NCBI RefSeq assembly: GCF_001096185.1
Contig: NZ_CRPU01000004.1
Span: 62,001 to 126,000, forward strand
Length of the DNA stretch: 64,000 nt
Direction: 5' to 3'
Source: Streptococcus pneumoniae
GTDB lineage: Bacteria > Bacillota > Bacilli > Lactobacillales > Streptococcaceae
Shown in pieces: positions 7,848 to 17,500 of the stretch. How positions within the stretch are numbered: position 1 is the first letter of the stretch; each line of letters opens with the position of its first letter. The notes beneath the pieces are model-generated. The model did no database searches. It was given only the letters and a program-made list of their open reading frames with translations, and was not told the origin of the DNA. Position numbers and translations under genes: made by a program.

Positions 7848-9200
7848 ATGTATAAGACAAAGTGTTTACGAGAGAAGTTAGTATTATTTTTAAAGATATT
7901 TTTCCCAATCCTGATCTACCAATTTGCCAATTATTCTGCCTCTTTTGTTGACACTGCAATGACAGGTCAATACAATACTATGGACTTGGCTGGTGTGTCT
8001 ATGGCAACCAGTATCTGGAATCCTTTCTTTACATTTCTAACAGGAATTGTGTCGGCCTTGGTACCCATCATTGGTCACCATCTTGGTCGAGGCAAAAAGG
8101 AAGAAGTTGCATCTGATTTTTACCAGTTCATCTATCTGGCCTTGGTGCTATCTGTGGTCTTGCTGGGACTGGTAGTTGTCCTGGCATCACCCGTTTTAAA
8201 TCATATCGGACTAGAAGCACCAGTGGCGGCAGTAGCGGTTCGTTATCTCTGGTTTTTATCTATCGGGATTATCCCTTTGTTGCTATTTAGTGTCATTCGT
8301 TCCTTGCTGGATTCGCTGGGGTTGACCAAACTGTCTATGTATCTTATGCTTTTGTTACTTCCTCTCAATAGTGGATTTAACTACCTCTTGATTTACGGGG
8401 CCTTTGGTGTTCCAGAACTGGGAGGTGCTGGGGCTGGTTTAGGAACTTCTTTGGCTTACTGGGTCTTGCTGGGGATTTCTGTTCTGGTTTTATTTAAACA
8501 GGAAAAGCTCAAGGCTCTACACCTTGAAAGACGAATTCCATTTAATATGGATAAAATTAAGGAAGGAGTTCGCTTAGGTCTGCCCATTGGAGGAACTGTC
8601 TTTGCGGAAGTGGCTATCTTTTCCGTGGTTGGCTTGATTATGGCTAAGTTCTCGTCCTTGATTATCGCTAGTCACCAGTCAGCCATGAACTTTTCATCTC
8701 TCATGTACGCCTTTCCCATGAGTATCTCATCGGCTATGGCCATTGTCGTTTCCTATGAAGTGGGAGCCAAGCGATTTGATGATGCGAAAACCTATATTGG
8801 TCTAGGAAGATGGACAGCTCTCATTTTTGCGGCCTTCACCTTAACCTTTCTTTACATTTTTAGAGGAAATGTGGCCAGTCTTTATGGTAACGACCCAGAA
8901 TTTATCGATTTGACAGCGCGTTTTTTGACTTACAGTCTTTTCTTCCAGTTAGCAGATACCTTTGCGGCACCGCTTCAGGGAATTTTACGGGGGTATAAGG
9001 ATACCGTTATTCCTTTTTACCTTGGTTTAGTTGGTTACTGGGGGGTGACACTCCCAGTAGCTATGGTATTCGACTCTCTAACAGATTTTGGAGCTTATTC
9101 TTACTGGATTGGTCTGATTATTAGTTTAATCGTGAGCGGGGCTCTCTACCGTTGGCGTTTAACTGTGATTATGAAGAGATTTGAATCCAGAAAAGCTTGA
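7848..9200 (+). CDS. MATE family multidrug/cation efflux transporter
   Basis: A 450-residue inner-membrane antiporter of the MATE (MatE) family with about twelve hydrophobic helices arranged as two homologous halves. The N-terminal VDTAMTGQYNTMDLAGVS corresponds to the family's conserved first helix-loop; the second half starts near GLPIGGTVFAEVA. Proteins of this type in streptococci export dyes and fluoroquinolones; the substrate here is unknown. The start ATG has an AGAGAAG ribosome binding site. It is the last plus-strand gene before difSL and ends in a strong terminator. Confidence 0.9.
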   Translation: MYKTKCLREKLVLFLKIFFPILIYQFANYSASFVDTAMTGQYNTMDLAGVSMATSIWNPFFTFLTGIVSALVPIIGHHLGRGKKEEVASDFYQFIYLALVLSVVLLGLVVVLASPVLNHIGLEAPVAAVAVRYLWFLSIGIIPLLLFSVIRSLLDSLGLTKLSMYLMLLLLPLNSGFNYLLIYGAFGVPELGGAGAGLGTSLAYWVLLGISVLVLFKQEKLKALHLERRIPFNMDKIKEGVRLGLPIGGTVFAEVAIFSVVGLIMAKFSSLIIASHQSAMNFSSLMYAFPMSISSAMAIVVSYEVGAKRFDDAKTYIGLGRWTALIFAAFTLTFLYIFRGNVASLYGNDPEFIDLTARFLTYSLFFQLADTFAAPLQGILRGYKDTVIPFYLGLVGYWGVTLPVAMVFDSLTDFGAYSYWIGLIISLIVSGALYRWRLTVIMKRFESRKA

Positions 9201-9334
9201 TTTTTAGAATTCCTACAAGCAAAAATATCCTTCCTTATCTGCATTATTTTAATTAGTAGTAGGTAGACGATAATTTCAAAAATATAGAAACAATTGATAT
9301 TTCACGCTACTTTACTGGTATCAGATATAAAGAA

Positions 9335-9368
9335 AAGAAGTTGCTTATTTTTAGCAGCTTCTTTTTTT
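9335..9368 (+). terminator. Terminator of the MATE exporter operon
   Basis: Stem AAGAAGTTGCT (9335-9345) / AGCAGCTTCTT (9353-9363), with one wobble pair and a 7-base loop, followed by eight T. It also faces the 3' end of xerS. Confidence 0.8.
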
Positions 9369-9376
9369 TGATAAAT

Positions 9377-9404
9377 ATTTTACATAAGTTATATTACGTA
9401 AAAT
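9377..9404. terminator. Palindrome at the 3' end of xerS
   Basis: An imperfect palindrome with arms ATTTTAC (9377-9383) and GTAAAAT (9398-9404) abutting the xerS stop codon. It may act as terminator for the minus strand; an A-rich tract lies nearby but the structure is weak. Confidence 0.35.
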
Positions 9405-10474
9405 TATAAACTATCTAAGGCATTTTTTTGTTCATCGTTGACGATATGGGTATAGAGGTCAGTGACTTGTGTACTGGCGTGTCCTAGCTGGTGACTGACC
9501 AAAACTTGTGATTTAGTAGCATCATATAGCCTAGTTGCTAGCGTATGGCGCAGTTTATGGGGTGTTACACGGACTTTGAAGTCCTCAGAATACTTAGCAA
9601 CCATTTTCTCAACGCTGGAAGCATCGATACGATTAGGAACTCCTCTGTAGAGAGTCAAAAAAAGGGCTGTATCTGTTTTTTCCGTCTTATAGCGTTGATT
9701 TCGAATGGCTAGATAATTCTCTAAATAAGGCTTAGCAAAAGCAGCGACATTGACCGAGTCACGTTTACCCCCTTTTCGAGTGACATCGATAACCATCATT
9801 TTTAAATTGAGATCTCTTAGATCCAGATTAACAGCTTCAGATAAGCGAACACCAGAAGCCAAGAGAAGGGCAATAATGGCCAAATCACGTTCTTTATTTT
9901 TATTAAATGAAGATAGGGCGCGATTTGAAAGTTGTTGTGGATACTCTTGGTCAATATAAGTTAGAAAACCTTCTGTTTCATCACCTAAAAAGAGTTTTTG
10001 CTTGATGTTTTCAGCTCTGGCAGCAAGCGTTTCTTTCTTTTTCTTAGTTGAAACTTTCTTCATTACATTACGATAGAAATAAGGTTCGCCCTGGTCGTTT
10101 TCAACCTCCTCGGTCAGATACTTGTAAAGACTAGAAAGTGCTGATAAGGTTCGATTGATGGTTGTCTGAGAAACTCCTTGCTTGATTGTATTAGCATTCA
10201 GCAAAGGACGTTCACGTAGGTAAAGGATAAAGGATTCCATGTCTTTCTTAGACATATTTTCCAAAACTGATAAAGGAATATTGGACATTTTATCAGCGTT
10301 TGAAATACCAGACTCCAAAACCCAGCTGAAAAATCGATCGTATTCCTTAAGGTATTCGTACAGGGTTGTGAAACTGTAGGGGACAGCAAGCTTAGATTGG
10401 TAGTATTCCAGAACATACCAGGGCATGATTTGTTTTAGTTTGTCGATTCGTTCCAGTAAAATCTCACGTTTCAT
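9404..10474 (-). CDS. xerS: Tyrosine recombinase XerS
   Basis: The single Xer recombinase of streptococci and lactococci. It resolves chromosome dimers at difSL with FtsK at the division septum. I start it at ATG 10474 (356 residues, [20 protein letters not shown]) because GGAGTG is well placed and length matches the family; the open frame runs further upstream through difSL and its own promoter, which is not coding. The N-terminal SAM-like domain spans about 1-150. Catalytic residues are Arg210 (SGVRLSEA), Lys234 (RKGGK), His306 and Arg309 (HKLRH), His332 (GHAS) and Tyr341 (YTHI). It is complete and should be active. Confidence 0.97.
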   Translation of the reverse strand: MKREILLERIDKLKQIMPWYVLEYYQSKLAVPYSFTTLYEYLKEYDRFFSWVLESGISNADKMSNIPLSVLENMSKKDMESFILYLRERPLLNANTIKQGVSQTTINRTLSALSSLYKYLTEEVENDQGEPYFYRNVMKKVSTKKKKETLAARAENIKQKLFLGDETEGFLTYIDQEYPQQLSNRALSSFNKNKERDLAIIALLLASGVRLSEAVNLDLRDLNLKMMVIDVTRKGGKRDSVNVAAFAKPYLENYLAIRNQRYKTEKTDTALFLTLYRGVPNRIDASSVEKMVAKYSEDFKVRVTPHKLRHTLATRLYDATKSQVLVSHQLGHASTQVTDLYTHIVNDEQKNALDSL

Positions 10475-10494
10475 GTATTCACTCCATAAATAAA

Positions 10495-10511
10495 CTATAC
10501 TAGTAGTATAG
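10495..10511. promoter_or_regulatory. Perfect palindrome over the xerS -10
   Basis: CTATACTA-G-TAGTATAG, 8-base arms around a single base. It contains the -10 hexamer of the xerS promoter (TATACT on the minus strand, 10505-10510), so it has operator geometry. No regulator is known to me. Confidence 0.5.
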
Positions 10512-10533
10512 CATAGGCTTATATATTTTTCAA
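10505..10533 (-). promoter_or_regulatory. xerS promoter overlapping difSL
   Basis: On the minus strand TTGAAA (10533-10528), a 17-base spacer and an extended -10 TGC-TATACT (10510-10505). The -35 hexamer lies inside one arm of difSL. A transcript would start about 30 bases before the xerS ATG. Confidence 0.75.
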
Positions 10534-10555
10534 GAAAATTATAGTTTTTCGGAAA
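10526..10555. other. difSL, chromosome dimer resolution site
   Basis: The arms TTTTTCAAGAA (10526-10536) and TTTTTCGGAAA (10545-10555) flank AATTATAG. Read on the minus strand this is TTTCCGAAAAA, CTATAATT, TTCTTGAAAAA, which matches the streptococcal difSL site as I remember it. Such sites lie just upstream of xerS and mark the replication terminus. Gene orientation switches on either side, in agreement. Confidence 0.85.
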
Positions 10556-10634
10556 GATGTTGTAGGAGCTTTTTAAAGTGATAAAAAGACTTAGACCTAT
10601 GTAAAACAGATCTAAATCTTTGGAGTTATTATTG

Positions 10635-10822
10635 TCAATCATTATTTAGTGCTTTTTCTAGCTTCCAAATACTAAACCAGAATGAAATAGTCAGCAGAAT
10701 AAGGAAAATAAAAAAGAGATTATCAGTAACGATACTTCTGTTTATTCTACATAACTGAAGAGCTATATAAGGAGCTATGAGATATAAAATACATTGTATA
10801 ATTGCTATTGTTTTCTTTTCAT
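10635..10822 (-). pseudogene. Frameshifted small membrane protein
   Basis: ATG at 10822 on the minus strand reads M-K-R-K-Q-stop. If the A run had one more A, the frame would run MKKKTIAIIQCILYLIAPYI and on to a stop at 10635, giving 62 residues with two hydrophobic segments and a charged tail (KLEKALNND). The second segment is FFIFLILLTISFWF. The total length is exactly one base short of whole codons. The ancestral function is unknown. Confidence 0.3.
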
Positions 10823-10960
10823 GATTTTAATCTTACTGCACAGATTTGATACAGTAAACTTCTTTCTAGCTTTATGCTTTATCATTTCTAACTTGATTAT
10901 AGTCTTATTTTTACCAAAGTTCAATTATTTGTATGTGAAATATCTTAGCTGCAAAAAATA

Positions 10961-10985
10961 ACCGATCTCATTGCTGAGAATCGGT
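10961..10985 (-). terminator. Terminator of ylqF-rnhB-clcA
   Basis: ACCGAT (10961-10966) pairs with ATCGGT (10980-10985), extended by CTCA/TGAG around the loop TTGC. An A run on the left gives a T tail on the minus strand, and T's on the right make it bidirectional. Confidence 0.8.
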
Positions 10986-11039
10986 TTTCTAAATAAATTA
11001 AGTCAGCTGTTTACATAATATAAATTATGTAAAACTTCA

Positions 11040-12590
11040 CTACAACAACAAATCCTTGACTTTCCCAATTTCACTTTTTGGAATAACCAGGTGAATCATA
11101 TCACCCAGATACATTCTGGTTGAACCATTAACTGTTTGGCTCTTGCCATTATGGACTTGGGTAGTGATGAGGACGTTGTGTGGTAAGTTGAGTTCATGAA
11201 CTTGTTTCCCAGCAATTTTATCAGAAACTGGTATTTCGATAAGTGTAACTTCCCCTTCGCTAGATACTTCTTCTGGAAGCATTTTTTCCAGCATGGCTTC
11301 ATAGACTGGTGCACCCTTGAGCAAATCCATGATAATATAAGAAACAAGAGTGACAAGACCAAGTGGCATGAGGTTGCGAATATCTCCTACCATCTCAGTT
11401 ACCAGAATCATAGCAGTTAAGGGAGCTTTTGATATAGCTCCAAAATAGCCACTCATTCCTAGGATAATAAATATAGGGAATTGCTCTTGACTGACAAGTC
11501 CAAGATTGACACAGATAACACCAACTAGGGCACCAAGTAAGGAACCGAGAGCCAAAATAGGTAGGAAAATTCCTCCTGGAAGACCACTTCCATAACTAAT
11601 CATGCTCCAGATAAAGCGAATTAAAAAGTAAGCTAATAGAACTTGAAAACTAAAATCTTGCTCAGTTAGGGAAAGTACCAGCTGATTTCCACCACCAAGG
11701 ATGTGGGGTAAAAAAATTCCGACTGGTATGATGAGAATGAAGGCCAGAATTGGATAATAAGCTCTATCCAAATGGATTTTTTGACCAATCCAATCATAAA
11801 CTCGACCAACATTGAGCACAGCTTTCTCATAGAGAAAGCCTGAAAATCCAAGGAAAATTCCCATGACGAGATATATCCAATACTGATCTAGGGTCATGAG
11901 AGGAATGTTATCTGGCATATCCAATACTGGTGTCAAACCGAACATGAGCAGAGACACAAAATTTGCTACGATGCTGGCTGCTAGAGTTGAGACCCAGAAA
12001 AAGCGCGAAAAATGGTGATAAACTTCTTCTACTACAAAGAGGAGGCCTGCTATTGGTGCATTAAAGGCTGCGGCTAATCCTGCTGCAGCACCACTGGCAA
12101 TCAAGGAACGTTCCTCCACTGGACTGGATTTGAGCCACTTAGCTATACCTTTTCCACCGACTGCTCCAAGTTGAATACTGGGTCCCTCACGCCCCAGCAT
12201 GAGTCCGCTGGCAATAGCTAGAATTCCTAGAATATATTTTTTCCAGAGAACGCCCCACCAGTTAAGGGTCATGAGGCCTTTCAGTTCGGCTTCGACTTGA
12301 GGAATTCCTGAGCCTTTAATATCTTTTTCAGAGCGTGTCAGTTTGGCACTGAGCCAGCAGATGATTAGATAAAACAGGGCGATAATAAATAAATTAACAA
12401 ATAGGTGCGCTTGATCTTGATAAAGTCCTTGTATCAGGTGGAAGCCCTTTTCAATTAAGAAACGAAAGGATCCGACGATAATTCCAACGACGAGACCGAC
12501 AATGATTCCTCGACCAACTTGGGATAGTATAGTGCTGGATGCAAAGGCGAATTCTTTCTTAGAACGGACTATTTCCGACTGTTCCTCCAT
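11040..12590 (-). CDS. clcA: ClC-family chloride channel/antiporter with TrkA-C domain
   Basis: A 516-residue membrane protein of the ClC family, moving chloride or fluoride, probably in exchange for protons. The start is ATG 12590 (MEEQSEIVRS); a TTG five codons earlier overlaps the AAAGGAAA ribosome binding site and is unlikely. The selectivity motifs are GSGIP (93-97), GREGP (133-137, with the gating Glu135) and GLPGGIFLPILALG. About a dozen helices are followed from residue 440 by a cytoplasmic TrkA-C-like domain (VTLIEIPVSDKIAGKQVHEL) that may bind a small ligand. It is the third gene of the ylqF-rnhB-clcA transcript, 15 bases after rnhB. Confidence 0.92.
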   Translation of the reverse strand: MEEQSEIVRSKKEFAFASSTILSQVGRGIIVGLVVGIIVGSFRFLIEKGFHLIQGLYQDQAHLFVNLFIIALFYLIICWLSAKLTRSEKDIKGSGIPQVEAELKGLMTLNWWGVLWKKYILGILAIASGLMLGREGPSIQLGAVGGKGIAKWLKSSPVEERSLIASGAAAGLAAAFNAPIAGLLFVVEEVYHHFSRFFWVSTLAASIVANFVSLLMFGLTPVLDMPDNIPLMTLDQYWIYLVMGIFLGFSGFLYEKAVLNVGRVYDWIGQKIHLDRAYYPILAFILIIPVGIFLPHILGGGNQLVLSLTEQDFSFQVLLAYFLIRFIWSMISYGSGLPGGIFLPILALGSLLGALVGVICVNLGLVSQEQFPIFIILGMSGYFGAISKAPLTAMILVTEMVGDIRNLMPLGLVTLVSYIIMDLLKGAPVYEAMLEKMLPEEVSSEGEVTLIEIPVSDKIAGKQVHELNLPHNVLITTQVHNGKSQTVNGSTRMYLGDMIHLVIPKSEIGKVKDLLL

Positions 12591-12605
12591 GGTATTTCCT
12601 TTCAA

Positions 12606-13385
12606 TTAACTTTCTTTTTTACCTAAAACCAGTGATTTAACGGGTTCAAAGCTGGTTCGGTGAATTGGGGTAACTCCTAGTTTGTCAAGTCCTTCTAGGT
12701 GTTTAGCAGTTCCATAACCTGCATTAGTAGCGAAATCATAGCCAGGAAACTGCTGATCGTAGTCCTTCATCAATTTATCACGGGTCACCTTGGCTACTAT
12801 GGAAGCTGCTGCGATCGAGAGGGAATTAGCATCTCCTTTGATAATGGAAGTTTGTGAAATGGGCAATTCCAGTTTCATGGCATCTATCAGGAGGTGCTCA
12901 GGTTGAGGACTGAGCTGGGAGATAGCTTCCTTCATAGCCAGTTTGGTTGCTTCATAGATATTGACTTGATCGATGATCTGATTATTCATGATACCAATTC
13001 CGATTGACAAGGCTTGGTTTTGAACGGCTTGGAAAATTTCCAGATGTTTCTTTTTAGGAATTTTCTTGCTATCGTTGAGACTTCTAATCTTACAATTTTT
13101 AGGTAAAATAACAGCTGCAGCGACTACTGGCCCAGCCAGAGGACCACGGCCGACCTCATCAACACCAGCAATTAAGGTCAAACCTTGCTTATAAAGTTCT
13201 TTTTCGTAGGAGAGCATGGATTCCAAACGAAGATCTTCATCCAATTCAGCCTGAATGGCTTTTTTACGCTTGCTGATTTCCTTTTGAACTCCAGAGCGAC
13301 TATCCTTTTCAAGTTCTAAAAAAATAGGGTTATCTAAGTCCTTGACCGTTGCAAGGAGTTCTTTGATTTCTTTAATCGTCGCCAT
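12606..13385 (-). CDS. rnhB: Ribonuclease HII
   Basis: A 259-residue RNase HII that nicks RNA:DNA hybrids and excises single ribonucleotides from DNA. The metal-binding centre is [13 protein letters not shown] with Asp76 and Glu77, plus the Asp in [29 protein letters not shown] is the family signature. An N-terminal extension of about 70 residues, typical of Firmicute RNase HII, precedes the catalytic domain. Its start overlaps the end of ylqF by 14 bases, a widely conserved pairing in Firmicutes. Confidence 0.96.
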   Translation of the reverse strand: MATIKEIKELLATVKDLDNPIFLELEKDSRSGVQKEISKRKKAIQAELDEDLRLESMLSYEKELYKQGLTLIAGVDEVGRGPLAGPVVAAAVILPKNCKIRSLNDSKKIPKKKHLEIFQAVQNQALSIGIGIMNNQIIDQVNIYEATKLAMKEAISQLSPQPEHLLIDAMKLELPISQTSIIKGDANSLSIAAASIVAKVTRDKLMKDYDQQFPGYDFATNAGYGTAKHLEGLDKLGVTPIHRTSFEPVKSLVLGKKES

Positions 13386-14223
13386 CGAGGTCTTCCAATG
13401 TATCTAAGGTATAGTTACCGAGTTTGCCATCGCGGACTTCCTTCACGAAGAGACTGTAGAAACGGTCATAGTCGTCTCTGAAACCGAGGGCGCGGGTCAT
13501 GTCCATAATAATCACAGGAGCTTCTTCTTCAATTTTCATTTGTTTGAAGCGTTCAGCCAGCTTTTCTGGATAATGTTCTTTGAAATAATTGAGGCCAAAA
13601 ATAGTTACCTCATCCATAGGAAGCAACTGGTCTTTAATAGCTCCAGTCAAGGCCAACTTAAGCGCAACAGTTTCATCCTCAAACTTAGGCCAGAGAATCC
13701 CTGGTGTGTCTAGGATTTCAAGGTCTTTATTGGTTTTGAGCCATTGTTGTCCCTTGGTTACACCTGGTTTGTTACCGACAACGGCAATTTTCTTACCAGC
13801 CAAACGGTTCATGAGAGTAGATTTCCCAGCGTTTGGAATCCCGATAATCATGGTACGCAAGGTTTCAATCTTGATACCACGTTCTTTTTGGCGAGCAATT
13901 TTATCAGCCATGAGTTTTTTGGCCGCATCTGTTACGACTTTTACAGTCACTTGCTCTTTGGAGTTGATAGCCAGAGTCTGAATTCCTTGTGATTCAAAAT
14001 ACTGACGCCATTCCTTGGTCATTGCTGGGTCGGACAAGTCCGCCTTGTTTAAAATCAAGAGTTTTGGTTTGTCACCAACAATCTTGGTCAACATAGGATT
14101 TTGACTAGATAGAGGCAAGCGTGCATCCACCAAAATCGTCACAAAATCAACAAATTTTAAATTCTCCTGCACCTGTCGACGCGCTTTAGACATGTGACCA
14201 GGAAACCATTGAATAGTTGCCAT
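13372..14223 (-). CDS. ylqF: Ribosome biogenesis GTPase YlqF/RbgA
   Basis: A circularly permuted GTPase needed for late assembly of the 50S subunit. I start it at ATG 14223 (283 residues, [18 protein letters not shown]) behind AAGGAG; a TTG eight codons upstream overlaps that site. The permuted order is visible: G4 NKAD (59-62), then G1 GIPNAGKS (128-135), then G3 DTPG (172-175). The His in WFPGHM replaces the usual catalytic Gln. The C-terminal domain binds rRNA. It heads the ylqF-rnhB-clcA operon. Confidence 0.96.
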   Translation of the reverse strand: MATIQWFPGHMSKARRQVQENLKFVDFVTILVDARLPLSSQNPMLTKIVGDKPKLLILNKADLSDPAMTKEWRQYFESQGIQTLAINSKEQVTVKVVTDAAKKLMADKIARQKERGIKIETLRTMIIGIPNAGKSTLMNRLAGKKIAVVGNKPGVTKGQQWLKTNKDLEILDTPGILWPKFEDETVALKLALTGAIKDQLLPMDEVTIFGLNYFKEHYPEKLAERFKQMKIEEEAPVIIMDMTRALGFRDDYDRFYSLFVKEVRDGKLGNYTLDTLEDLDGDD

Positions 14224-14281
14224 AATATATCTCCTTCGGATTGACAAATTTTAAAAACGTTTTCTTTCTTTCTTATCCTCT

Positions 14282-14290
14282 ATTCTATCA
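14282..14290 (-). promoter_or_regulatory. ylqF promoter
   Basis: An extended -10 TGA-TAGAAT on the minus strand (hexamer 14287-14282), 59 bases before the ATG. No good -35 is visible. Confidence 0.5.
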
Positions 14291-14446
14291 TAAATTAGCC
14301 TTTTTTGCATGCTCTTTTGGTTATGAGAAATCTACTAGACATAATTTTATTTATGTATTTTACAAAACAGTAAATTTTTATAAAGGATATTAGATTTCAA
14401 AAACTGTAAGCCTTCAACAAAGAGGATTTTCACCGCACTCAATATC

Positions 14447-14475
14447 AAAAAAAGAAGATGACGAATCATCTTCTT
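14447..14475 (-). terminator. Terminator of the metalloprotease pair
   Basis: A perfect stem AAGAAGATGA (14452-14461) / TCATCTTCTT (14466-14475), loop CGAA, with a T tail on the minus strand from the A run at 14447. It lies 67 bases after the iga stop. Confidence 0.8.
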
Positions 14476-14484
14476 AAAAATAAA

Positions 14485-14518
14485 AATATAGAGCCAGACT
14501 GACTCTGTACTCTATATT
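14485..14518 (-). terminator. Second hairpin after the metalloprotease
   Basis: AATATAGAG (14485-14493) / CTCTATATT (14510-14518) with a small inner CAGA/TCTG stem. It lies between the stop codon and the main terminator and may stabilise the 3' end. Confidence 0.45.
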
Positions 14519-14541
14519 ATTTCACTTACTCAGCTTTTATA

Positions 14542-17500
14542 TTATTTAAATAACGGATTAAAGAAACCGTCTGTGTTCTTAAGAAGAGCTTTGAATACCT
14601 TGGATTTAAGAGCAACAGTGTGAGAGAAGTCATCTGGTTTCTTCAAATCTTCTTCAACTGCTTTAACAAAGATATCCTTCAATTGTGTATAGTTGGTAAT
14701 TTGTTTACCATCAATTTCAATAGTTTCAAATCCTTTTTCTGCTTTTGACTTAACATCTTTGAAGTATTGTTTCTTCCACTCTTCAAGTGTCTTGAACTTA
14801 TCTCCAGATACTTTCTTGATAATGAAATCATCACCTAATAGCTTGTTGTTCTCTCTATTAGCTTCACCTTGGTATTTACTAGATACATATCCGATAAATC
14901 CTTTTTCATAGCCAAAGTAACCCCACATACGGAAGGCATTGTGCTTGAATGATAATGAACCTGGGGCACCTTTACTTGTATTACCACCATAAATACCAGC
15001 CATCATTTGAACATTAACATATGCTGAATTAGGCCTAAAGTCCTCTGGTCGGAATATACCATTACCTGGATTATTATGTTTGGTCATAAAGTTATTATTT
15101 ACCAAGTCATCGATGGTTTCCAGTTTGGTTGTTTTCTCAGCGTCTGTCAAGTCACGCACTTTGTCCCATTGGTGAGGAGCACTTAGTTTATTTCTATCCA
15201 TTGGTCGACGTGTTTCGCGGTCAATTTTCTTGAACCACTTACTATTGTCACCTTTAATCTTAGGAAGAACAGCTTCAGCTTCAGCATAATCAAGCATCAT
15301 CAGTGCTTCATTATAGTTTTTCATATATCGATCGATGTCTTCACGAGTTTGTAACTTATCAGGATTATAATTGTACCATTGGTTACCATCATTTTGACGT
15401 TCAAATGCCATATTTAATCCAAGTGCACCGTATTCACCTTGATGTCCGTGTTCTGCTGGAGTTTGTAACATACCCTGCGCAAATGCTTCAAGGTCTGTAC
15501 CTTGTCGATGTCTATGACCTCCTAGATATGCCATTCGGTCATTTACGTGGGTAGTTTCATGTGTAAAAGCAGATGTGCCGTATTCACTTATTAAATCCGA
15601 CATAACAAAATATACAGCATCCATAGGTTGAGGATCAGCAAAAATATAAGCATAAGCTCCATATCCAGGTTTATAAGCATGATACTTCCCAATACGACCA
15701 AAGAATTCCCTGACTGGAGTATAGTCTGGTTTTCCATTTCTATGTCCGAATTTATCAGGCCAGCCACCTGGAGCGTTATGATTATCCCATACAGGAGTTG
15801 GAACTACATTTTGACTCTTAAGAAGTTTATCGCGGACATTATCAGTAGCAAGACGTGACCAAAAATCTAAGTAATTAACTTGCTCTTTGGCACGTAGATT
15901 AATCTCTTTTTTAAAGGCTTCACGTTCTTCTTCAGTATTTTTGTTGTATTTTTCAAACGAACTAAATGAAATAGTATTATACGTTGAAATCATAAATAAA
16001 TGTGCATTTTTCAAGTTAAGAAGAGGTAAAATCATGCGCCCATGCTGTCCATTATTAATTCCTTCGTATAGACGATATTTTTTGTTGGCAAATGCAGGGT
16101 TCGTTGATGGTTGTTCAACTACATACGCGTTCTTTTCAATAGCTTTCTTAAACCAGTCATTTATATCTGTATGGTTAGTGAATAGCTTCATATTGTAATG
16201 TAAGAATCCATTTAATTCATTTATTCCGATTGTTCCACCTATAGTTTCACGATAAGCTTCTAAAGTTCTATCACCTTTAACATTTCTTTCACTTGAACCA
16301 ATTTTGATTAAGAAATCTAAGACATTAACATTCTTACCATAAAAATCAGGTTTAAACATCATAATATCTTTAATTGATAACTCATCGTATTTAAAACCAT
16401 AATATTGATTTAAGTAGGCAAGTCCCATCATGATTTTAGCTTTGTTGTCTTCAACTTTCTTCAGTAAAGCACGTTCAGCTAATTCGTTATCGTTGAGTTG
16501 ATGATCTTCATTTTCAAGTATGTGTTTTACCAATGTTTCAAGATTTGCTTTAACTTCAGAAAAACTTTCTTCAAGGAATAGATCTTTAATATAACCATTC
16601 TTACGTTCATCCGAATTAGCATTAGGATCTCTAGATGTATCTCGTTTATCCATCAAAGCACGGACTTCTTGTGAAATCAATTTTACACTTGATAATTGAG
16701 CTTTAACATCAGCAATCAATTTATCACGATTTTTAACAACCATATTTGGTGTGTAAACCACATCATCTAAACCATCAATGCTATACTCACGAACTTGTTT
16801 CACCTTAGAATCTTTGAGTGTAACACCCATTTCTTCTTTAGTCCCATCAGCATAGTGAATCATGATTTTGTCAATATCCGATAAATCAGTCACAAACTGC
16901 CCATCCTTCATACCCGTAACAGATAATACTTCTTTTATAAACAAGTTTGAGCCTGCCGCAACCTTGTTACCTTGGTTGACAATCCATTCCTTGTTGTAGA
17001 ATGGTTGAAGTTTTTCAATATTCCTATAAACTTGCTCACGGGTAGCATCATAATCTTGAGTACCTTTATACTCATTCTCACGAACCGTAATCCTATTTAA
17101 TACATTCACCAATGGGTCTACAATTTCATACTTATCAGCTGTGATTCCAAACGCAGCAATTCGTCTATCAGCCTCTGCTTGGTCAACACCTTTGATGCGT
17201 TGTGAACGTTTATAAGACACATTACCTGACGCAACATCTTTCACGTACACATTATTTTGGAAATAATCAATCCCAAAATCAGGTTCACCAGAATCCACCG
17301 AGCTTGAACCATACATGATTTCACCATTAGTAACTTTCATCATACTAACGTTGTTTTCAACCCAACCCCAGTTATAATTGTCGTGGATTAATCCACCACT
17401 TTGATTGTTGGTATTAAGCGTCATTGTTCCTTTAACGACAGATTTGGTTAGACGACCTTTTTGTTTCACGTCCATAGGATTCACGCCATGATCGATTTTG

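Larger units (their letters stand above)
10475..11039. other. Terminus-proximal intergenic region
   Basis: Holds the xerS promoter, the 17-base palindrome, difSL, the remnant of a small membrane protein gene (10635-10822) and the clcA terminator (10961-10985). A further AT-rich palindrome TTTACATAAT / AATTATGTAAA lies at about 11010-11033, just after the clcA stop. Nothing else is supported. Confidence 0.6.

Noticed and set aside
10475-10642. 56-codon N-terminal extension of XerS
   Set aside because: It passes through difSL and the xerS promoter, has no ribosome binding site and exceeds the family length.
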